Shown here: positions 5,596 to 10,670 of the stretch, in pieces
How positions within the stretch are numbered: the first letter of the stretch is position 1
How the letters are laid out: each line of letters begins with the position of its first letter
NCBI GenBank assembly: GCA_015661135.1
Contig: JACVXW010000027.1
Location: 1 to 10,670, forward strand
Direction of reading: 5' to 3'
DNA from: Chloroflexota bacterium
GTDB taxonomy: Bacteria; Chloroflexota; Limnocylindria; Limnocylindrales; CSP1-4
Length of the DNA: 10,670 nt
Made by a program: the position numbers and the translations under genes
Notes under the pieces: generated by a model
The model's input: the letters and a program-made list of their open reading frames with translations, nothing else
Database searches by the model: none
Told to the model about the DNA's origin: nothing

Positions 5596-6900
5596 TCAGC
5601 GAGCCGCGACCTCGGCGACGGCCTCAGCGAAGATCCGCAGGGCGGTGACGATCTCTTCGCCGCTCACCGTGAGGGCCGGTGACAACCGGACCGACGACTT
5701 CCCGCACTCCAGGACGAGCAAGCCGCGCTGGAAGCAGGCCGATTGAACCGCGTCGGCGTGGGCTGCCGTGTCGAATTCGATGCCGATCATCAGCCCGCGA
5801 CCGCGGACGGCCGGGATGAGGCGCGGGAACCGATCCGCGAGCACCGCGAGGCCAGCCATGGCCTGGTCGCCACGGACGCGGGCGTTGTCGACGAGGCCGC
5901 CTTCGATGAGTTCGAGGGTTGCCAGGGCAGCCGCGCAGGCCACCGGATTGCCGCCGTAGGTCGAGCCGTGGGCGCCTGGTCCCCACGCCTCGAGCAGGTC
6001 CGCCCGTGCGACCATCGCCCCCAGCGGCATCCCGGACGCGACGCCCTTGGCAGTCAGCAGGATGTCCGGCTTGACGTTCCAGAGGTCCACCGCCCACATC
6101 GCCCCGGTCCTGCCGACGCCCGACTGGATCTCATCGGCGATCAGGAGGATCCCGTGGCGGTCGCACAGCTCGCGCAGGCCGGGCATGAAGCCGTCCTCGG
6201 GCACCAGGTAACCGCCCTCGCCCTGGATCGGCTCGACGATGATCGCGGCGACCTCGTTGGCCGGGACCAGCTTGTCGAACAGGACCTCGTCGAACCACTT
6301 CAGGCCTTCCACCGTCCCGAACGGGGCGTGGTAGATGCCCGGGAGCAGCGGCCCGAAGTGGGCGTGGTACTTCGCCTTCGAGGCAGTCAGGCTCACGGCC
6401 CCGTAGGTCCGGCCGTGAAACGCGCCGAGAAAGGCGACGACGTTCTGCCGGCCGGTCGCGTAGCGGGCCAGCTTGATCGATGCCTCGACGACCTCCGCGC
6501 CCGAGTTCCCGAGATAGGTCCGTGCCCGACCGCCCTTGATCGGGGTCAGGTTCGCGAGGCGCTCGCAGACCTCTGCGTAGATCGGCAGATAGAAGTCGCT
6601 CGCCGAGAAGTGGATGAGATCCGCCGCTTGCTCCTTGATCGCGGCGACGACCTGGGGATGGGAGTGGCCGGTGGAGGTCACCGCGATCCCGGCCGCGAAG
6701 TCGAGGAAGAGGTTGCCGTCGATGTCCTCAACCGTCAGACCCTGACCTCGGATCGGGACGATCGGGTAGGCGCGAGGCAGGCTCGGCGAGGTCCAGGTTT
6801 CGTCATAGGCGACATGCGCGCGGGCCTTTGGCCCGGGAACCTCGGTGACGATATGGGGCACGGGCCGCGCCTGCGCGAGCCTGGACAGAGCCTGGGCCAA
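5596..6900 (-). CDS. Class-III PLP aminotransferase (GABA / ornithine / acetylornithine group)
   Basis: The 434-residue protein is a complete fold-type-I, class-III aminotransferase that moves a terminal amino group to a 2-oxo acid acceptor, normally 2-oxoglutarate, in the cytoplasm. Visible signatures are DGNLFLDFAAGIAV (61-74), GNSGAEVVEASIKLARY (131-147), FHGRTYG (161-167), VEPIQGEGG (222-230), DEIQSGVGRTG with cofactor-contacting Asp256, and the Schiff-base Lys285 in LLTAKGVASGMPLGA. STYGGNPVACAAAL (313-326) is the usual C-terminal cofactor loop. The N-terminal PGPKARA and late GKSSVRLSPAL match the group that databases call GABA or acetylornithine aminotransferase family. Some archaeal relatives act on ornithine. 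The exact substrate is open. ATG 6900 has GAGG six bases upstream. It is the last gene of the leftward series and has a palindrome just before it. Confidence 0.9.
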   Translation of the reverse strand: MAQALSRLAQARPVPHIVTEVPGPKARAHVAYDETWTSPSLPRAYPIVPIRGQGLTVEDIDGNLFLDFAAGIAVTSTGHSHPQVVAAIKEQAADLIHFSASDFYLPIYAEVCERLANLTPIKGGRARTYLGNSGAEVVEASIKLARYATGRQNVVAFLGAFHGRTYGAVSLTASKAKYHAHFGPLLPGIYHAPFGTVEGLKWFDEVLFDKLVPANEVAAIIVEPIQGEGGYLVPEDGFMPGLRELCDRHGILLIADEIQSGVGRTGAMWAVDLWNVKPDILLTAKGVASGMPLGAMVARADLLEAWGPGAHGSTYGGNPVACAAALATLELIEGGLVDNARVRGDQAMAGLAVLADRFPRLIPAVRGRGLMIGIEFDTAAHADAVQSACFQRGLLVLECGKSSVRLSPALTVSGEEIVTALRIFAEAVAEVAAR

Positions 6901-6913
6901 GGAGCACCTCGAC

Positions 6914-6928
6914 GCATACGATTTATGC
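6914..6928 (-). promoter_or_regulatory. Palindrome GCATA-N5-TATGC over a possible -10 element, before the aminotransferase
   Basis: A perfect inverted repeat with 5-base arms (6914-6918, 6924-6928) lies 14 bases upstream of the aminotransferase ATG. Its arms centre ten bases apart, about one helical turn, as expected for a dimeric helix-turn-helix regulator. On the minus strand it contains ATAAAT preceded by TGC, a possible extended -10 in otherwise GC-rich DNA. TAGACT further upstream (about 6948-6953) could be a weak -35. The overlap would suit repression. The transcription start would then be near 6913 with a very short leader containing the GAGG ribosome site. All of this is inference from sequence shape. 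Confidence 0.4.
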
Positions 6929-6960
6929 AGACTGGATAGCGCCGAGAGTCTAGCAGAGGC

Positions 6961-7536
6961 TCAGGCCTGGGCGGTCGTCGCCTCCGTGCCCCGGCGCCGG
7001 ACGAAGAGCGCGGCCCCCAGGGCGCCAAGGACGATGCCAAGCCCGCCAGCGGCCACGGGCACCAGGTCCCCGGCTCCGTCCGGCGTCGAATCTGTCGCGC
7101 TGCTCTGATCCGCGGCCGGTGCGGGCGCCGCCGACGCCGCGGCCCCCGCCACCGCAGCCGAACCCTTGGCCACGACCTCGATGACGCCGGCCATGCCGGG
7201 ATGCAGGCTGCACGAGTACGGGTACAGGCCCGCTACGGGGAATGCCTGCGAGAAGGAGCCACCCACCTCGAGGACCCGGCTCCCCCACGCGCCCTGGGCT
7301 CCGGTGACATCGTGCGGCGTGACCGACGTGTTCATCCATGTCACCACCGTGCCGACTTCGACGCGGTTGATCGCCGGGCCAAAGGTGCAGCCGTCGATCT
7401 TCACGGTTGGAGCCGTCCCGACACCGGGCTTGGTGCCGCCGTCATGACAGCCACCGCCGGCGAGCGCGGCCGGCACGAACGCGAGCAGCACGAGGAGCAG
7501 GAACGACGCGGGGATCAGCGGAAGGAAGCGGCGCAT
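6961..7536 (-). CDS. Membrane-anchored blue-copper (plastocyanin-like) protein
   Basis: The 191-residue protein has a signal peptide (1-26, positively charged MRR start, hydrophobic core, AALA-G cleavage site). A cupredoxin domain spans about 40-123, followed by an Ala/Pro/Ser/Thr-rich linker (125-157), and it ends with one hydrophobic helix (158-179) followed by RRR, a stop-transfer anchor. The expected type-1 copper ligands are all present: His75 (TPHDV), Cys109, His112 and Met115 (YSCSLHPGM). It should therefore carry single electrons outside the cytoplasmic membrane, tethered by its C-terminus. Two extra cysteines, Cys30 and Cys50, could form a disulfide. ATG 7536 has GGAGG six bases upstream. 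It lies between a second blue-copper gene (90-base gap) and the aminotransferase (60-base gap) on the same strand. Its electron partner is not identifiable; the oxidase-like protein upstream in the window is a candidate only by proximity. Confidence 0.88.
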   Translation of the reverse strand: MRRFLPLIPASFLLLVLLAFVPAALAGGGCHDGGTKPGVGTAPTVKIDGCTFGPAINRVEVGTVVTWMNTSVTPHDVTGAQGAWGSRVLEVGGSFSQAFPVAGLYPYSCSLHPGMAGVIEVVAKGSAAVAGAAASAAPAPAADQSSATDSTPDGAGDLVPVAAGGLGIVLGALGAALFVRRRGTEATTAQA

Positions 7537-7626
7537 GATCGGCCTCCGGGAGAGAGCGGGCTTGATGCCGCTGTTACACCCGGCAGTCGAACCTGGTTCC
7601 CGACGGATCCAAACTCGCCGCGGCGG

Positions 7627-8118
7627 CTACCTGACCTCGACCGTTCCGATCATCGGCAGATGGGGCGGACAGAAGAACTGGTAGGTGCCCGGCACCAGCG
7701 CGTCGACGCGGTAGCTGATCGTGGCTGGGCCCCTGATGTACTCGCCCTTGAAGAGGCTGGGTCCATTGAGGGCCTCGTTGAACGTCAGGTACGGCGGGCG
7801 CACCCCCTCCGTGATGTAGATCGAATGGCTGTATTCGTCCTGGTTCTCGAACCGGATCTCGAACGCCGATCCGGCGGCAACCTGCATCTCGGTCAAGGAG
7901 AACACTTGATCCTTCGCGGCGATGTCGATCACCTGGCCGGCGAACGTCGGGGTCGGATCGGCCATTGGGATCGGAACGGCAGTCGGGGCAGCTGACGGGG
8001 CAGCGGTCGGGACGCCCGCGGGTGTGCCGGAATCAACCGCCCCGGTGCAGCCAGCGGCGGCAACGCCAAAGCCAACGATCACGAGACCGACGACCAGGGT
8101 CCGTATCCGTTCATCCAT
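7627..8118 (-). CDS. Lipoprotein cupredoxin (blue-copper protein)
   Basis: This 163-residue protein starts at ATG 8118 with AAGGAG five bases upstream. Residues 1-23 form a lipoprotein signal ending AAAGC, with Cys24 as the likely lipid-modified residue. An Ala/Pro/Thr-rich spacer (25-60) leads to a cupredoxin domain (61-163). Type-1 copper ligands are visible as His98 (EYSHSIYI), Cys150, His153 and Met156 (FFCPPHLPM). There is only one cysteine in this loop, so it is not a CuA (cytochrome oxidase subunit II) site. Between His98 and Cys150 lies an insertion (GVRPPYLTFNEALNGP) of about 50 residues, longer than in simple plastocyanins. It should be a membrane-tethered outer-face electron carrier or copper-binding protein. 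It lies 87 bases downstream of the dehydrogenase and 90 upstream of the second cupredoxin; the spacings allow co-transcription but no coupling. Confidence 0.85.
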   Translation of the reverse strand: MDERIRTLVVGLVIVGFGVAAAGCTGAVDSGTPAGVPTAAPSAAPTAVPIPMADPTPTFAGQVIDIAAKDQVFSLTEMQVAAGSAFEIRFENQDEYSHSIYITEGVRPPYLTFNEALNGPSLFKGEYIRGPATISYRVDALVPGTYQFFCPPHLPMIGTVEVR

Positions 8119-8205
8119 GGCCGCTCCTTCGCATCGACCACGCTGGGCGCTGCAAGGGCCGACCGATCGTCCCGCGACGGCGCCCGCCGCCCGGTGGCGC
8201 TCGGG

Positions 8206-9786
8206 TCAGTCCACGACGGTGTGGCTCTGCTCCCGCATGAACTGGGCGACGTAGTACATGGACAGGCCGGCCTTGCCGGTGGAGCCGCTGCCCTTCCAGC
8301 CGCCGAACGCCTGGACGCCCGGCCAGGCGCCGGTGGTCGCGCCGGCGCGACGGTTCACGTAGAGGACGCCGGCGTGAATCTCATCGAGGAACCGGTCAAC
8401 ATCGACCGGGTCGCCGCTGTACACGCCGGCCGTCAGGCCGTACGCCGAGTCGTTGGCGAGGCCCAGCGCCTCGTCGAGCGAGTCGACGGTCGCGACCGCC
8501 GTGAATGGGGCGAACAATTCGTCCTGGAAGAGCCGGTGGCTCGAGGGGAGCCCCACGACGGTGGGTTCCACATAGAAGCCGCGGGCCAGGTCGCCATCGG
8601 TCAGGTGCTCACCGCCCGTGAAGACGGTGCCGTCCCGGCGAGCCTCGGACACGGCCTGCTGGTGGCGGGCCACCGCCTTGGCGTCGATGATCGGCCCGAG
8701 CCAGTGCTCGCGCGGGATGGGATTCCCGATCGATATCTTCTCGGTCTTCTCCACGAGCAGTCGGACCAGCTCGTCGTGGACCGGCCGCTCCACGTAGACC
8801 CGCGAGTTCGCCGAGCACTTCTGCCCGCCGAAGCCGAAGGCGGACCGCATGATCCCCTCGGCCGCCTCCTCCAGGTCCGCGGTCCGACTCACGATCGCCG
8901 GGTTCTTGCCGCCCATCTCCACGATGCATGGACGCGGCCAGGTGGTTGAAAAGGACCGGAACAACCGGAACCCGACCTCAAACGAGCCGGTAAACACGAC
9001 GCCGTCGATTCCCGGGTTCGTCTGGAGCGCCTCGCCGACGGTATCGCCGGGGCCCATGACCAGGTTCACGACCCCGGGCGGAACGCCGGCGTCGATGAAG
9101 GCATGCATCAGGTTCACCGCCGACAGCGGGGACGCCGATGCGGGCTTGAAGACGGCCGTGTTGCCGCCCATGAGGGCCGCCGAGATGGGCCCGGCCGCGA
9201 GCGCCATCGGGAAGTTGAACGGGCTGATCACCGCGAACACGCCGTGCGGTCGAAGGACGGACCGGGTGTGGACGGTCATATCGCCGAGGTTGTCCATCGG
9301 GTGGTCGTAGCCGGCGTTGTCCTCCATCGTCTGGGCGTAGTAGCGGATGAGGTCGGCCGCCTCCTCGACCTCGCCGAGTGCCTCCAGCCGGTTCTTGCCG
9401 ACCTCGTAGGCCATGTCCGCGCTGTACCGCATCTGGCGCTCGCTGATGAGGTCCGCCGCCCGGCGGAGGATCGCGAGACGCTCGCGCCACGCCGTGCGCC
9501 GCCATGCCGGCTGGGCGCGACGGGCAGCCGCGATCGCGTCGACGACGTCCAGGGCATCGCCTCTGGCGAATGTCCCAAGGAGGATCTCCGAGTCGATCGG
9601 CGAGCGCGCCTCGAATGTGCCGGCCCGCCCGTCCAGCCAGCGGCCGTCGACGAAGTTCTGGTGGTGGCGACCGAGGCCCGCGGTCGACGCTACGACGCCG
9701 GCTTCGTACAGCGCGTGGAGCTCCTCGTTGTCGTTCCGGAGCGTCGCGTAGGTGATCTTGATCCGGGGTTTGGACTCGGTCGTCAT
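8206..9786 (-). CDS. pruA: L-glutamate gamma-semialdehyde (P5C) dehydrogenase, aldehyde dehydrogenase superfamily
   Basis: The 526-residue protein oxidises an aldehyde to an acid with NAD(P)+; by resemblance the substrate is glutamate-5-semialdehyde, the product of proline or ornithine breakdown. All catalytic features are visible: Asn191 in SPFNFP, Lys214 in VFKPAS, Glu290 in VEMGGKNPAIV, nucleophile Cys324 in GFGGQKCSANSR, and the ELFAPF glutamate (Glu424). The N-terminal KITYATLRNDNEELHALYEAG and the C-terminal YYVAQFMREQS are distinctive of the P5C-dehydrogenase branch, as is the TTGAWPGVQAFGGWKGSGSTGK-type end (about 484-505). A related semialdehyde, such as aminoadipate semialdehyde, cannot be excluded. 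ATG 9786 has GGAG eight bases upstream and overlaps a TGA in another frame (ATGA) that may be the true end of the upstream HAD gene. It heads a leftward series with two cupredoxins and an aminotransferase. Confidence 0.85.
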   Translation of the reverse strand: MTTESKPRIKITYATLRNDNEELHALYEAGVVASTAGLGRHHQNFVDGRWLDGRAGTFEARSPIDSEILLGTFARGDALDVVDAIAAARRAQPAWRRTAWRERLAILRRAADLISERQMRYSADMAYEVGKNRLEALGEVEEAADLIRYYAQTMEDNAGYDHPMDNLGDMTVHTRSVLRPHGVFAVISPFNFPMALAAGPISAALMGGNTAVFKPASASPLSAVNLMHAFIDAGVPPGVVNLVMGPGDTVGEALQTNPGIDGVVFTGSFEVGFRLFRSFSTTWPRPCIVEMGGKNPAIVSRTADLEEAAEGIMRSAFGFGGQKCSANSRVYVERPVHDELVRLLVEKTEKISIGNPIPREHWLGPIIDAKAVARHQQAVSEARRDGTVFTGGEHLTDGDLARGFYVEPTVVGLPSSHRLFQDELFAPFTAVATVDSLDEALGLANDSAYGLTAGVYSGDPVDVDRFLDEIHAGVLYVNRRAGATTGAWPGVQAFGGWKGSGSTGKAGLSMYYVAQFMREQSHTVVD

Positions 9787-9856
9787 CGGGAGGTCTCCAG
9801 GTGTTCGGCGCGGGCAGAGGGATCCGCACGGGGGTGCGATTTCGATGTGGGCTCCA

Positions 9857-10670
9857 GTCTAGAAGGCGCCCGGCCGCGTCTGCGCCGTCGAGGGCGGCGC
9901 CGGCGGTCTTGCCGCTGAGGACAAGGATCCCGCGAAGGCCGGTCCTCCGGGCGCCGGCGACATCGGAAACCAGGTCGTCGCCGACCATCGCCACATCGCT
10001 CGCCCGCAGGCGCGCGCCGGATCCGGCGGACCTGACCTCGTCGGCCAGCTCGCGGAGCGCCTCGCGGAACACGACCGGCGACGGCTTGCCGGCAACGATC
10101 GCCTTCTGCTCGAGCGCGTGCTCGAGGCCGATCACCATGGCGCCCGAGTCGAGGGTGACGCCCCTTGGCGTCACCCACCAGGGATTGCGGTGCATCGCCA
10201 CGAACGCCGCGCCGACGCGAATCTGGCGGAAGGCGATGTCCAGGTTCCGGAATGACAGCTCGTCGGCCGCATCACCGATGACGACCGCAGCGACCTGCTG
10301 ACCGGGGGCGTCTGCCTCGTCCGGAGAGACGACGTGCTGACCGGCCCACTCGCGGCGCGCATCGTCCGAGGCGATCACGAGGAGGGGCCCGCCGGGATGG
10401 TGGACGGCGGTCCATCGCGCCGCGGCGGAGGCGGCGGTGATGATCGTCGATGGGTTGACCGGCCGGCCGAACTGCCGCGACACGCGCGCGGCGAGCGTCT
10501 CGCGATGGGCCAGCGAGAAGTTCGTGACGACCCGGTACGGGACGCCGGCGGCCTCCAGCCGCGCGAGCGCATCCACCGCGCCCGGGAGTGGCTGACCCGC
10601 GTACAGGAGAACCCCGTCCGCGTCCAGGACGAGCGCCCGGACGTCGCGCAGCGCGGCGGCAAGCGACCCG
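9857..10670 (-). CDS. HAD-superfamily phosphatase, class IIA (NagD-like); 5' end outside window, 3' end apparently frameshifted
   Basis: All four HAD motifs are present in one minus-strand frame. Motif I is LVLDADGVLLY, nucleophile Asp codon 10622-10624; motif II is VVTNFS; motif III is the lysine of AGKPSPVVF; motif IV is AMVGDDLVSDVAGARRTGLRG. The spacing and C2-type cap between motifs II and III fit the IIA class (4-nitrophenyl-phosphatase, phosphoglycolate-phosphatase and NagD-like). Members run about 260-280 residues, and 271 codons separate the window edge from the end of recognisable homology near 9857. No start codon precedes motif I in frame, so the true start lies right of the window; a GTG at 10576 is inside the gene, after motif I. 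The frame has no stop at the expected place and stays open to 8978 under the dehydrogenase, where its translation is arginine/proline-rich nonsense. The substrate is unknown. It is the upstream neighbour of the P5C dehydrogenase. Confidence 0.78.

Noticed and set aside
5576..5606. Direct repeat AGCGAGCCG (5576-5584 and 5598-5606) at the convergent gene ends
   Set aside because: It is only nine bases, partly coding and GC-rich, with no mobile-element or terminator structure around it.
5743..6939. 398-codon open frame on the plus strand opposite the aminotransferase
   Set aside because: It is entirely antisense to a clear full-length aminotransferase and its translation is Arg/Asp/Glu/Gly-rich without motifs, as expected of a GC-rich shadow frame.
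7437..7470. Lipobox at Cys30 of the membrane-anchored cupredoxin
   Set aside because: The residues before Cys30 are GGG, not a lipobox, and a normal signal-peptidase site (AALA-G) comes just before; anchoring is explained by the C-terminal helix.
8194..8949. 251-codon plus-strand open frame opposite the P5C dehydrogenase, and a similar one at 9103-9918
   Set aside because: Both are antisense to a dehydrogenase with all its catalytic residues in place, and neither shows domain-like sequence.
8978..10576. A HAD-dehydrogenase fusion protein
   Set aside because: The HAD frame and the dehydrogenase frame differ, so the long open frame does not encode dehydrogenase sequence and no fusion exists.
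1..10670. CRISPR array, tRNA or rRNA genes, transposase, integrase or phage genes
   Set aside because: I looked on both strands and found no regularly spaced repeats, no cloverleaf-like sequence and no protein with such motifs.

Overview
The window looks like ordinary chromosome of a high-GC, free-living, respiring bacterium. G and C clearly predominate throughout, start codons are ATG with at least one GTG, and most genes have purine-rich Shine-Dalgarno sites. The proline-pathway dehydrogenase and class-III aminotransferase have the look of Chloroflexota or actinobacterial relatives. That placement is from memory of such proteins and is tentative. There is no tRNA, rRNA, CRISPR array, insertion sequence or phage gene, and no gene-free stretch above 300 bases; the longest is 4983-5225.

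Left part (1-2630): the ligand-binding half of a LacI-type regulator reads rightward and meets, one base apart at the stop codons, a leftward pair of class-I CoA-transferase subunits (GctA/GctB-like, GTGA overlap). The regulator's DNA-binding end is missing or frameshifted.

Middle (2772-5576): a membrane cluster. A 12-helix protein resembling heme-copper oxidase subunit I but lacking the helix-VII histidine pair reads rightward. It faces two leftward small membrane proteins of unknown family (182 and 121 residues) across a strong bidirectional hairpin. A divergent 116-residue membrane protein follows, separated by an intergenic region with two inverted repeats.

Right part (5596-10670), all leftward: a HAD-IIA phosphatase-like gene (5' end outside the window, 3' end apparently frameshifted), a glutamate-semialdehyde (P5C) dehydrogenase, a lipoprotein blue-copper protein, a membrane-anchored blue-copper protein, and a class-III aminotransferase of the GABA/ornithine/acetylornithine group. 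If the aminotransferase acts on ornithine, it and the dehydrogenase would together convert ornithine to glutamate; if on GABA, the link is looser. A palindrome overlapping a possible -10 element lies just before the aminotransferase.

Overall the window combines amino-acid and organic-acid catabolism (aminotransferase, P5C dehydrogenase, CoA-transferase) with extracytoplasmic and membrane redox proteins (two cupredoxins, the oxidase-like protein, and possibly the unknown small membrane proteins). The redox group is the least explained part and the best candidate for something new.
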